Source: an uncultured Pseudomonadota bacterium (GTDB taxonomy: Bacteria > Pseudomonadota > Alphaproteobacteria > RF32 > CAG-239). From it: a DNA stretch of 64,000 nucleotides. Shown here piece after piece: positions 52,407 through 61,538 of the stretch. The number at the start of each line of letters is the position of its first letter. The stretch's first letter is position 1. The notes under the pieces were generated by a model. That model did no database searches. It saw only the letters and a list, made by a program, of their open reading frames with translations, and was not told the origin of the DNA. Location of the stretch: the NCBI GenBank assembly GCA_949295025.1, contig CASFJK010000007.1:1-64000 (forward strand), given 5' to 3'. The translations under genes were made by a program, and so were the position numbers.

Positions 52407-52883
52407 TTATTGACTGAATGTTTGATATATTTGTTCTAAAGTTTGTTTAGGGTCGGCAGAAAAATCTATAGAAATTTTGTTCCCTAACGTACATTTTCTG
52501 TTTTTGGCATCATAAAAGCAAAATGGTGTGGAGAACCAATCGGCATATTCTTTACTATCATCAATATGAATTGATATTTTTTTCTCGGCACAATATTCTC
52601 CTTTAGCCATATTCCATAACATATCTGGGACCTTATATTCCCCATTTTTAAAATATTCTACCATGCCTTGTGCATCATAGTAATCCAATATGGCAAAAAG
52701 CTCTTTATAAATAATTTTATGGTCTTGCAAAAATCTGTCTACAACATTTTTTGGGCCGCCTGTGATTATATAAACTTCCATCCCCATTTGTTTTGCCAAA
52801 TGCGTAAAGCGGCTAAAATATTCTGGATATTTATCGACAACACCATGAAAATCTAGACCGATACGAATGGGTGCTCTATTCAT
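52407..52883 (-). CDS. HAD-like hydrolase family protein
   Basis: 158 residues from ATG 52883, chosen because GGAGGGG lies 6 nt upstream; the frame opens at 52898. Motif I is IGLDFHGVVDKYPEYF (DxxGV with the second acidic position replaced by His), motif II is VYIITGGP and the motif IV region is IHIDDSKEYADWF. This is a small cap-less HAD protein, probably a phosphatase-like fold; because the usual DxD is DFH, catalysis by the standard mechanism is uncertain. It overlaps the end of the YhdP-like gene by 8 bases and closes the amiC-mrcA-prfB-yhdP gene run. Confidence 0.7.
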   Translation of the reverse strand: MNRAPIRIGLDFHGVVDKYPEYFSRFTHLAKQMGMEVYIITGGPKNVVDRFLQDHKIIYKELFAILDYYDAQGMVEYFKNGEYKVPDMLWNMAKGEYCAEKKISIHIDDSKEYADWFSTPFCFYDAKNRKCTLGNKISIDFSADPKQTLEQIYQTFSQ

Positions 52884-55800
52884 CTTTGTCCCCTCCAAAT
52901 ATTGAACCCATTAAATCTTTTAAAGAGCTTGGGCTTAAAGCAGACAATGGATTGATATTGATTGCAGGGTCATCTAAGCCACCGGTAATACTATAATTGG
53001 CGGCAAATACCGTACCGTCTTTTCCACTCAATATATTTCCAACAATAGGCAATTTTCCAATCAGATTATTCAAGCCATAAGCCGGAGCAATAACACCTTT
53101 GATATTTAAATCTTCCGTGTTGCGATCAAAATCTCCATTAATGGTTATCCCCATTACATTGCCAAAGGCTTTACCTTCATGAAAACTCAAAACCTGATTT
53201 TGATATGTGAATGGTATGTCCAGATGAGAAAAGACAATACCTTCTCCGGTCAGCATATTAACCATACCGCTAAATGAAGCCACTGTTAAAAGTTTTGCTA
53301 AAATCGGTGTGTTATATATGTTAAAATCTCTGATTTTTGCATGTCCGACAAATTGTTTATTTTTATTTCTCTTGCCATTAATGCTTAACTTTCCACCACG
53401 CATATTGTCATATACACGCAAAAACTTTAATGTTCCGCCAGCATCGTTACTATCTATAGAAAGCAAATATTCTTTGTTGGGGCGCGGAGAATAATCTAAT
53501 TTTAGATATTTTTTTTGATAACCGTCAAAATTTCCTATCAAATGCATATCTTCAATACCAACACCATTACGCAATTTTGCTGAACCGGCAAAGTTTTTTA
53601 CAGAAACATATTCATTGGTCCAAATGTTATTTACGGCGATAAAGATATCGGTATCAGTTACATTTTCAAGAGCATCTTCTTCCTCTTTGACTCCTGTTGA
53701 CTTTTTGCCGCTTGCATCTTGTTTAACTTCGTCTTCTTTGAAAAGTTCAGACAAATCATAACTGCTTCCTGAGACGTTAATTTTTATTTTTTGTTTAGCT
53801 GTGTTGGCAAATTCTATCTTAGCTTTGGCTTTTGTTTTAGGTGCATTGATCTCGGTAATATCAATTACTTTTACCCTGCCATTATTATCAACGCTCATTT
53901 TTCCATTTAAAACAAAGTCTTTTTTCTTAAAACCAAAATTAGGAATCTCGGTTAATTTGCCTTTGTTAAAATTCAGGCGAACCGAAGCATCGGCTTTTTG
54001 TGATTTTGGCTTATTCAAGCCCAAAAAAGAATAATCTACTTTGGCATCGTTCATGTCTGCATTGATGTCTATTTGCAGCTGGTTATCATCAAACTTTGTG
54101 ATGGTTGCTAATATATTGGGCTTGCCATCAATATATGGAGCGCTAACATATTCTGTTGTTATTCCGGCTTTTTTCTTAACTTTATCGTCAAAAACAAAAC
54201 TTAAATTATAGCGACTTTTATATAGTTTATTGGCAAAATTTTCATTCCAAGAAAGCTTCAGCGGAATGTTATCTAACTTTGCATCACCTTCAACTAATAA
54301 GCCATTGTTATCAACATTCAGACTGAGTTTTTGGGCTGTAATTGACTGTTTATCAAGAACATCCGGTATTTCTACATCGGTTAATACGGAAGATACTTTT
54401 ACTTTCACCTCATCGGGAGCTAAGTCACGCTTTAATTCAAAATCCAAATATAAATCCGTAGAGGCATTTCCTTTGAATGAATTGGGCTTAATTCCCATTT
54501 CCGTTGCATAATTTAAGGGCTTGTGATCAATTAATTTAAGCGCATCTGAGATTGAAGATTCTGCCTGCAAACTAATTTCGGCAAAATTATCATACTTATT
54601 TAAATCATACAAACGAACAAAACCGCTATTGACCAAAACATTATTGGATACGGCTTTATCAAAATCTATCTTAATTGTATCATTAGAAAAATGTGCCGTA
54701 CCATACATATTGGTCACTTTAGGCATTCCGGTTAAATAATCCAAGCTAACATCGGCAATTGTTCCAACACCGGATAAATTCTGAAAAGCAAAATTTTTGC
54801 TCTTTTTATCATAACCAAAATCAAACTCAAAATCGGCATTTTTAATTTCTCCGCCAAAGAGACTGGACTTGCACCAATCCCATGCCAAAGTACCGGCATA
54901 GCGCGGCCAATAATCATACAGTTCATCAAACTTTACGCTATCAATATGGGTTTTTAATTTGAGTTTTAAATTCTCCATAGAGCGTTTGAGCAAATAGTCT
55001 TTCATACCATCGACATAAACACTGACAAATGCTTTTTGTGCTCCCAAATCAAAGGCAGCATTTTCAATTTGCAATTTATCCAAACCGGCAGATAAATCTC
55101 CGGCTAATAAAAATCCTGAAATTTTATAATCTTCGTCAGCTTTGTCCGTAAAATGAATGGTTCCGCTTCCACCTTCAAAATTGAATTTTAAGCTTTCTAT
55201 TGCGGTGTCTAAACTTTGAATAACATTATTTTTATTTTTCAAGACCTGAGCAAAATCAATCAAAGCATCTATACGACCGCTGACAGGCACCGTGATTTTG
55301 ATAAATTTTTTCGCCTCATCTTCTCCAACCAAACTTTCAATAATATCATTTGGGAAAAGTTCGTTAAAATAAAATTGCAAACCTATTTTATTGCTGAAAG
55401 GTCGATATTCTGCGTCCAATCCTACAGAAGATTCATGATCATTTGCCTTAATTAAAGCATTAAAACTGGTTTCAATATTTGAAAAATTGCGTTCAAAATG
55501 ATAGTTTAAGTCTGAAAAGACCCATTTGCGTCCTAAATCAACCTCATGAAATTCCACTGAAGCATTATCAATTGAAATATCATTGATATAACTTTCCGGA
55601 TAGACCTTGTCTTCTGAGTTAAAACGGTCAATAAATTCTTCAAAACTATCAAAATAATATTCAATTTTTTTCTGATTAATTTCGTTTTTATTATCTTCTT
55701 TTATGCCATAATCCGTAAAAACATAAACGGTTGGTTTACTCACCTCTACCGAGCTGGGGGCAATTATACCTCGCAAAAGAGCTTTGATACTAAAAGAAAG

Positions 55801-56100
55801 AGATGTTCGCGGAGCCGTAATAACAAAACTTCCATCAGATTTGCGATAATCTACATTATTGGCAATAATTTTTAGGGGTTTTATGGAACGAACCAACTCA
55901 ATATTCACGCTATCTAGTGTTACTTGATATTGGCTATCGTCATGATTTAAGGCTTTTATAATGTAAGGTTTTAAAAAAGGAACCTGTATCGGACCGCGAT
56001 ATAGTTGCCATAAAAACAAGAGAAAAAAGGCTAAGAATATCACCCCCACAAAATCTAAGATTTTGTGCAAACGATATGCTTTTTGCCCCATTTTTTTCAT
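52876..56100 (-). CDS. YhdP/AsmA-like inner-membrane-anchored transport protein
   Basis: 1074 residues. One N-terminal membrane anchor (LDFVGVIFLAFFLLFLW) is followed by a very long periplasmic beta-rich region of repeated strand-turn units and a C-terminal AsmA-like end (NIYNTPILAKLLTVASFSGM, LTGEGIVFSHLDIPF, IKGVIAPAYGLNNLIGKLPI, VGNILSGKDGTVFAANYSIT). Members of this bridge-like superfamily (YhdP, TamB, AsmA) carry phospholipids between the membranes. At 1074 residues it is somewhat shorter than E. coli YhdP. Translated just downstream of prfB with a 6-nt gap. Confidence 0.85.
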   Translation of the reverse strand: MKKMGQKAYRLHKILDFVGVIFLAFFLLFLWQLYRGPIQVPFLKPYIIKALNHDDSQYQVTLDSVNIELVRSIKPLKIIANNVDYRKSDGSFVITAPRTSLSFSIKALLRGIIAPSSVEVSKPTVYVFTDYGIKEDNKNEINQKKIEYYFDSFEEFIDRFNSEDKVYPESYINDISIDNASVEFHEVDLGRKWVFSDLNYHFERNFSNIETSFNALIKANDHESSVGLDAEYRPFSNKIGLQFYFNELFPNDIIESLVGEDEAKKFIKITVPVSGRIDALIDFAQVLKNKNNVIQSLDTAIESLKFNFEGGSGTIHFTDKADEDYKISGFLLAGDLSAGLDKLQIENAAFDLGAQKAFVSVYVDGMKDYLLKRSMENLKLKLKTHIDSVKFDELYDYWPRYAGTLAWDWCKSSLFGGEIKNADFEFDFGYDKKSKNFAFQNLSGVGTIADVSLDYLTGMPKVTNMYGTAHFSNDTIKIDFDKAVSNNVLVNSGFVRLYDLNKYDNFAEISLQAESSISDALKLIDHKPLNYATEMGIKPNSFKGNASTDLYLDFELKRDLAPDEVKVKVSSVLTDVEIPDVLDKQSITAQKLSLNVDNNGLLVEGDAKLDNIPLKLSWNENFANKLYKSRYNLSFVFDDKVKKKAGITTEYVSAPYIDGKPNILATITKFDDNQLQIDINADMNDAKVDYSFLGLNKPKSQKADASVRLNFNKGKLTEIPNFGFKKKDFVLNGKMSVDNNGRVKVIDITEINAPKTKAKAKIEFANTAKQKIKINVSGSSYDLSELFKEDEVKQDASGKKSTGVKEEEDALENVTDTDIFIAVNNIWTNEYVSVKNFAGSAKLRNGVGIEDMHLIGNFDGYQKKYLKLDYSPRPNKEYLLSIDSNDAGGTLKFLRVYDNMRGGKLSINGKRNKNKQFVGHAKIRDFNIYNTPILAKLLTVASFSGMVNMLTGEGIVFSHLDIPFTYQNQVLSFHEGKAFGNVMGITINGDFDRNTEDLNIKGVIAPAYGLNNLIGKLPIVGNILSGKDGTVFAANYSITGGLDDPAININPLSALSPSSLKDLMGSIFGGDKDE

Positions 56101-56106
56101 TTTCTT

Positions 56107-57205
56107 TTACCCCACTTTTGCGGCTAAAGATGCTGCCAAAAATAAATCTATATCACCATCCAAAACTGATTTGGTATCAGATGTTTCAACTTCGGTTCGT
56201 AAATCTTTGACCAGTTTATATGGCTGTAAAACATAAGAGCGAATTTGATATCCCCAACCATTGTCACCTTGATTATCTCTGGCTTCTTCGGCTTTGGCTT
56301 CTCTTTTTTTCAGTTCCATTTCATACAAACGGGCTTTCAGCATGTTCCATGCACTTTCGCGGTTTTGAAATTGAGAACGTTGGTTTTGGCACTGAACAAC
56401 TATGCCGGTTGGAATGTGTGTAATACGCACGGCAGAATCGGTTTTATTAATATGTTGTCCGCCGGCACCTGATGAACGATAAGTATCTACACGACAATCT
56501 GCCTCGTTTATCTCAATATTTATGGTTTCATCAACCACAGGATAAACCCCAACAGAAGCAAAACTGGTGTGACGTCTGGCACCACTGTCAAAAGGAGAAA
56601 TTCTTACTAAACGGTGCACACCGGTTTCAGATTTAAGCCAACCATAGGCATTGTGACCGATAATCTTAATTGTAACAGATTTGATTCCGGCAACATCGCC
56701 CTCTTCTTCTTCAACATATTCGACCTTATATTTATGAGCTTCTGCCCAACGGCAATACATGCGCAACAACATTTGAGCCCAATCTTGAGCTTCGGTACCG
56801 CCTGATCCGGAATGAATTTCCAAAAAGGCATCGTTGGCATCAACTTCACCTGAAAGCAAAGCTTCCAGTTCACCTCTTTTGGTTTGTTGCTGAAGTTCAT
56901 TAAGATGGTGTTCCACTTCATCTAAAACAGCTTCATCTCCTTCTGTTTCAGCCATTTCTGCCAAATCAATATTATCTTGCAAATTTTGTTGCATGTTTTG
57001 AAAATTGGCCAAACTATCTTCCAGATTGGTCTTTTCACTCATCAATTTTTGAGCTTTTTCAGGATTATTCCATAAACCAGCGTCAGCTGAAAGAGCATTT
57101 AGCTCATCCAAACGGAGAAGCGCATTATCATAGTCAAAGAGACCTCCTCAGCAGTTCTAGAGACTGCTTTATTTGCTCTATTAAATTTGTAATCTCAGCA
57201 CGCAT
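56107..57205 (-). CDS. prfB: Peptide chain release factor 2, with programmed +1 frameshift
   Basis: RF2 recognises UGA and UAA stop codons. The true start is ATG 57205 (GGAG 7 nt upstream). After 23 codons the frame reaches CTT TGA C at 57139-57133; a +1 shift at CTT continues as GAC TAT into the long frame, giving 365 residues, the same as E. coli RF2. An internal Shine-Dalgarno AGGAGG (57148-57143) lies 3 nt before CTT, as in E. coli. The peptidyl-hydrolysis motif is SSGAGGQHINKTDSAVRITH. The enzyme thus controls its own level through slow termination at UGA. It is in the run mrcA-prfB-yhdP, with 12 nt from mrcA. Confidence 0.96.
57133..57148 (-). promoter_or_regulatory. prfB programmed frameshift signal
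   Basis: On the minus strand AGGAGG, three bases, CTT TGA C. The spacing and the shift codon equal those of the classical RF2 site; UGA in the ribosomal A site, with the internal SD pulling the ribosome, drives the +1 shift. Confidence 0.95.
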
Positions 57206-57217
57206 TCATATTCTCCG

Positions 57218-59689
57218 TTAATATTCTGTTCCTAACATAAACTCATCTTCTTCATTTGCTTGATAAACATCCGGTTCTGCTGTGGTTTTTGTTTCAGCAC
57301 CATCAACAGTACCTCCGCCAATTACACGTTGTTTATTTTTATCAAAGCTATAATCCGGTTTAAGAGCCTCTACAATAACAGACTTATCATTCGGCATTGC
57401 AGGACGTCCGGTATCATAATTAATACGAACAAGTTTAATACCGGTCGGAATACGGAACGGAATATCTGGTTGATTAGCCAAAGCTTCTGCCATAAAGTTT
57501 TTGAATATCGGCAATGCGGCTGCGGCTCCTGTTTCATAGCGACCCAAAGTACGCGGATTATCAAAACCAACATAAACGGCAACTACCAAATCGGGAGAGA
57601 ATCCGACAAACCACGCATCTTGTGTATCATTAGAGGTTCCGGTTTTGCCGCCAAGATGTTTGTTGATTGAGCGTAAACGAGCACCTGTTCCACGCACAGC
57701 CACACCTTCCAAAATGGATGTAATTTGATAAGCACTTAGAGGATCGATAATTTGTTCTCTATCATCCGGCAACTGCGGAATTTCTTGTCCTTCGCCCCAG
57801 GCATCAACATTACAGGTTTCACATTGACGCTGATCTTTTTTCAAGATATTGCGACCATAACGGTCCTGAATTTGTTCAACAAAATAGGGTTTAATATCTT
57901 TACCACCGTTGACCATAATACCATAGGCTCTTGCCATATCAATAACATGGGTTTCACCTGCACCCAAAGACATGGACAACAAATGCGGCAAGTGATCATT
58001 TACGCCCAGTTTTTTAGCATATTCGGCAACCTTATCCATTCCTAAATCTTGAGCCAGACGTACCGTCATCAAGTTTTTAGACTTTTCTATACCTTGGCGT
58101 AAAGTCATCAGACCATAAAACTTTTTAGAATAGTTTACAGGTTTCCATTTGGGTTTACCAGGACCTTGATCTAAAACAAACGGAGCATCCAAAATCAAAT
58201 CATTCGGGGAATAGCCGTTATCTAAAGCAGCCAAATAAACCACCGGTTTGAAGGCTGATCCCGTTTGGCGTAAAGCTTGTGTGGCTCTATTGTATTGTGA
58301 TTTATTAAAGTCATATCCCCCGACGGCAGCCAAAACTTTTCCGGTGTGCGGATCAAGTGCTAACAAAGCACCTTCTACATTGGGAATTTGGCGCAGATAA
58401 TAACTATTTTCAGATAAACCTTTGGCAGATATTGTTTTAGCAGATATTTTTTCAACCAAAATAACATCACCGCTGTTCAACACTTTTTTCATGGAGTTTG
58501 GCTCATCTGTCACACCTTGATTTTTTAATGTCTTACGAGCCCATTTGGTTGTAGAAAGAGGGATAACTCCTTGAGTTCCGTTTTCTGTTTCGATAACTGC
58601 TTTATCCGTTTCAACCTCTAAAACAACAGCTTTTTCCCAACCATCTTTGGCGCCATTCGGCATTTTGATGTTTGCTAAGTTTTCTTTATATTTATCATCA
58701 AGTGCGATATTGGTTAAAGCCCCTCTATAGCCATGACGAATATCATAATTTTCAATTTCTTGGCGGAAAACCTTGGTCGCAATTTTTTGCAAACGAGGAT
58801 CAACCGTGGTTCTTACAATCAAACCACCTTCATACAAAGCTTCTTTACCAAATTTTTCACTGATTTCACGACGAACTTCTTCACTGAAATATTCGGCATC
58901 TTGAATAAACTCATTATTTCTATCTATTGTCACTAAAGGTTTGCTCTGAGCTATTTCAGCTTCTTCTTGTGTGATATAGCCTTCTTCAAACATACGTTGA
59001 ATAACCCAATTGCGACGAGTAACGGCTGCTGCATGTTTGGTTTTGGGATTATAGTTATTTGGTCCTTTGGGCAAAGCTGCCAAATAAGCAACCTCTTCAA
59101 TTTCCAGTTTATCGAGAGGTTTTCCGAAATAATTTAATGCTGCAGCTGCAACACCATAAGAGCGATTTCCTAAATAGATTTCGTTCAAATATAATTCTAA
59201 AATATGATCTTTGGTAAAAGTCTGTTCCATACGCAAAGCTAAAATAGCTTCTTTTATTTTACGCGTATAAGATAACTCGGAGGAGAGCAAAAAGTTTTTT
59301 GCAACTTGTTGCGTAATGGTTGATGCGCCAGCAGGACGACGTCCGCTTCCAATATTTTTGATATTACCAAGAATGGCGCGAACAATACCAAAGTAGTCTA
59401 TACCGGAATGGTGATAAAAATTTTTATCTTCTGCGGAAATAAAAGCTTGTTTAACGCGCTCAGGAATTTTATCTACCGGCACAAACAAACGTTTTTCACT
59501 GGCATATTCCTTCAATAGTTGTCCATCACCGGCATACAGACGTGTGGTTACGGCCGGTTCATATTTAGCCAATTGATGATAGTCAGGCAATTGCTCTGCA
59601 TATTCCCACAATGAACTTATAATCAAAACGAATGCTATAACTGCAAAGAAAAAGCATGTACTTATCAATGAAGATAATGTTTTTAACAT
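57218..59689 (-). CDS. mrcA: Penicillin-binding protein 1A
   Basis: 823 residues, a bifunctional class A PBP that polymerises and crosslinks peptidoglycan. N-terminal membrane anchor (LISTCFFFAVIAFVLIIS), GT51 transglycosylase with EDKNFYHHSGIDYFGIVRA, then RPAGASTITQQVAKNFLLS and IKEAILALRMEQTFTKDHIL. The transpeptidase has SXXK in RQTGSAFKPVVYLAALDNG, SXN in GIEKSKNLMTVRLAQDLGM and KTG in LGGKTGTSNDTQDAWFVGFS. The OB-like insertion of PBP1A lies between. Co-directional with amiC and prfB. Confidence 0.96.
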   Translation of the reverse strand: MLKTLSSLISTCFFFAVIAFVLIISSLWEYAEQLPDYHQLAKYEPAVTTRLYAGDGQLLKEYASEKRLFVPVDKIPERVKQAFISAEDKNFYHHSGIDYFGIVRAILGNIKNIGSGRRPAGASTITQQVAKNFLLSSELSYTRKIKEAILALRMEQTFTKDHILELYLNEIYLGNRSYGVAAAALNYFGKPLDKLEIEEVAYLAALPKGPNNYNPKTKHAAAVTRRNWVIQRMFEEGYITQEEAEIAQSKPLVTIDRNNEFIQDAEYFSEEVRREISEKFGKEALYEGGLIVRTTVDPRLQKIATKVFRQEIENYDIRHGYRGALTNIALDDKYKENLANIKMPNGAKDGWEKAVVLEVETDKAVIETENGTQGVIPLSTTKWARKTLKNQGVTDEPNSMKKVLNSGDVILVEKISAKTISAKGLSENSYYLRQIPNVEGALLALDPHTGKVLAAVGGYDFNKSQYNRATQALRQTGSAFKPVVYLAALDNGYSPNDLILDAPFVLDQGPGKPKWKPVNYSKKFYGLMTLRQGIEKSKNLMTVRLAQDLGMDKVAEYAKKLGVNDHLPHLLSMSLGAGETHVIDMARAYGIMVNGGKDIKPYFVEQIQDRYGRNILKKDQRQCETCNVDAWGEGQEIPQLPDDREQIIDPLSAYQITSILEGVAVRGTGARLRSINKHLGGKTGTSNDTQDAWFVGFSPDLVVAVYVGFDNPRTLGRYETGAAAALPIFKNFMAEALANQPDIPFRIPTGIKLVRINYDTGRPAMPNDKSVIVEALKPDYSFDKNKQRVIGGGTVDGAETKTTAEPDVYQANEEDEFMLGTEY

Positions 59690-59804
59690 TTTACCTCGGT
59701 TTTATCATGATAAATTATTAATATACGTATTGTTTTAGGTTATAAAACAATTTAATTTAAAAGCCAAAGCAATTTTTGATTTATACAGAAATTAGCGCAA
59801 AAAA

Positions 59805-61058
59805 TTAAAAAACAGACGCATGTTGCATATTGTCAAAATAGCGATCGATTGCTTTTACAGTCGCTTCTCCAAGCTTTTTACGATATGATTTTTGTTGGAG
59901 TTGTTTTTCTTCTTGGCGGTTGGATAAATATCCCATTTCTAACAAAACAGCAGGAACATCCGGTCCTTTCAAGACGGCAAAACCGGCAAATCGGTGTGTA
60001 TTATTCACCAGTTTTACTTTTTTCTTCATCTCTTCAACCATGAATCCGGCAAACTCAGAAGAACGGTTCATTGTTTCACGTTGCGCCAAGTTAATGAGAA
60101 TATCGGAAACTTCTTTAGAATGTTCAACCAAATTCAAACCGGCAATTACATCTGCCTTATTTTCACGTTCAGCCAATGCGGCTGCTTCCTTATCTGATGC
60201 GGTTTCAGACAAAGTATATACAGACAAGCCTTTAGCACTGCGATTTTTTGCACTATCCGCATGAAGCGACATAAATAAATCGGCTTTATATTTTCTGGCG
60301 ATTTTTACACGGTCACGCAACGGAATAAATTTATCCGTACTGCGAGTCAAATATACTTTATATTTGCCGGTTTTATCCAGCAATGCTTTCAATTCTTTAC
60401 CAAAAGCTAAAGTAATATTTTTTTCATAAACACCGGAATAGCCGATTGCTCCAGGATCGTGCCCACCATGACCCGGATCGAGCACAATAATTTTCTTTTT
60501 ATTACTGTTTTCTTTGATATATTGGCGGTTTGAAGATGCCTTTTGCGTCATTTTATTTTCTTTATAATTTTCATTTGTAATTGCATGAGAGCTACCGATA
60601 CGTGATGCAAATTCGCGTTCGGAAACGAGCTCCAAATCAACAACAAAACGCCAACCAAAACTACTTTGAGGTGCTAATAAAAAAGCCTTTTTAATGATGA
60701 CCGGTTTACGCAGATTAAAAGCTATACGTACATCATCCACACCAACCGTTCCCAAACGGGGATTGGATAAAAAGGCATTAGCATCCAACTCATTTACGAT
60801 TTTAGGATTAACTTTTATATTTTGTGTATCGACGATCAGACGACGAGGTTCACTCAGCAAGAACACTTTATAATCAAAACTTTGGTCTGCATCAAAAACA
60901 AGACGGACACTACCAACGCCTTGTCCTACGCGCAAAGAATTTATTCCGGCGAAAGCCTCTGAAGCAAGAAAAAACATTCCGCATACGACAAAAAGAACCG
61001 ACAACACAAGTTTGCGGTTGATTGGTGCTAAAAGTTTTTTTATTGCCTTATACAACAT
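59805..61058 (-). CDS. amiC: N-acetylmuramoyl-L-alanine amidase (AmiC-type)
   Basis: 417 residues from ATG 61058; a TTG at 61070 would add four residues. Signal/anchor segment LVLSVLFVVCGMFFLASEAFA, an AMIN domain (residues ~40-150: SLRVGQGVGSVRLVFDADQS, FLLSEPRRLIVDTQNIKV) that targets the division site, a basic linker, then the zinc amidase: IIVLDPGHGGHDPGAIGYSG, with ligands also in SLHADSAKNRSAKG and VPAVLLEMGYLSNRQEE. It splits septal peptidoglycan at division. First gene of amiC-mrcA-prfB, divergent from rne, a conserved arrangement in alphaproteobacteria. Confidence 0.95.
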   Translation of the reverse strand: MLYKAIKKLLAPINRKLVLSVLFVVCGMFFLASEAFAGINSLRVGQGVGSVRLVFDADQSFDYKVFLLSEPRRLIVDTQNIKVNPKIVNELDANAFLSNPRLGTVGVDDVRIAFNLRKPVIIKKAFLLAPQSSFGWRFVVDLELVSEREFASRIGSSHAITNENYKENKMTQKASSNRQYIKENSNKKKIIVLDPGHGGHDPGAIGYSGVYEKNITLAFGKELKALLDKTGKYKVYLTRSTDKFIPLRDRVKIARKYKADLFMSLHADSAKNRSAKGLSVYTLSETASDKEAAALAERENKADVIAGLNLVEHSKEVSDILINLAQRETMNRSSEFAGFMVEEMKKKVKLVNNTHRFAGFAVLKGPDVPAVLLEMGYLSNRQEEKQLQQKSYRKKLGEATVKAIDRYFDNMQHASVF

Positions 61059-61538
61059 CTGAGTTCTCAAATACTTTCCATATTTCCATTATACGTCGCA
61101 ACTTATTACCAATCTCTTAAAAAAAATCAGAATAAAATTAATAATAGTTGTTGTGTTTTAAAACATTTCGTATATTTTATTGTTGTCGGGTGGTTTATAT
61201 ATTTGTCAGCCCTTAAGTAAAGAATCAATAAAAAAAATGGGCGCATTAAAAAATTTTACCGAAACCGACACCAAGAGAAGTTTTTTGCCGGATGTTGTCC
61301 GCCCTATAAGGCTTTGTTGGAAAAGAGTTTGAGAGTTTAAGCCTTATAGCAGAAAAAAGTTTTTTATATTAACGATTTGCCACCTTTTAGGCTTTGGCAT
61401 TATCGTTTCGAACTATGAATGACAGGGAAAAGTTTAAACTTTTCAAATGTTCGAAAATATACTGAATTTTGACGACCTCCTCCGGCAGTGGATAAATTTT
61501 ATTTCACATAGTTTTATGTGAAGGCACGGAGTTATTAT
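61059..61538 (+). promoter_or_regulatory. Long folded 5' leader of rne and divergent promoter region
   Basis: Five clear stems lie between 61304 and the start codon: CTATAAGGCTT (61304-61314) with AAGCCTTATAG (61339-61349); AACGAT..GCCA (61371-61382) with TGGC..ATCGTT (61395-61407); TTCGAAC (61407-61413) with GTTCGAA (61449-61455) enclosing the perfect palindrome AAAAGTTT/AAACTTTT (61428-61443); and TTCACATA-GTTT-TATGTGAA (61503-61522), which ends 5 nt before the GGAG ribosome-binding site. No open frame is supported. In E. coli the rne leader is bound and cut by RNase E for autoregulation; an equivalent role is likely here. Confidence 0.65.
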
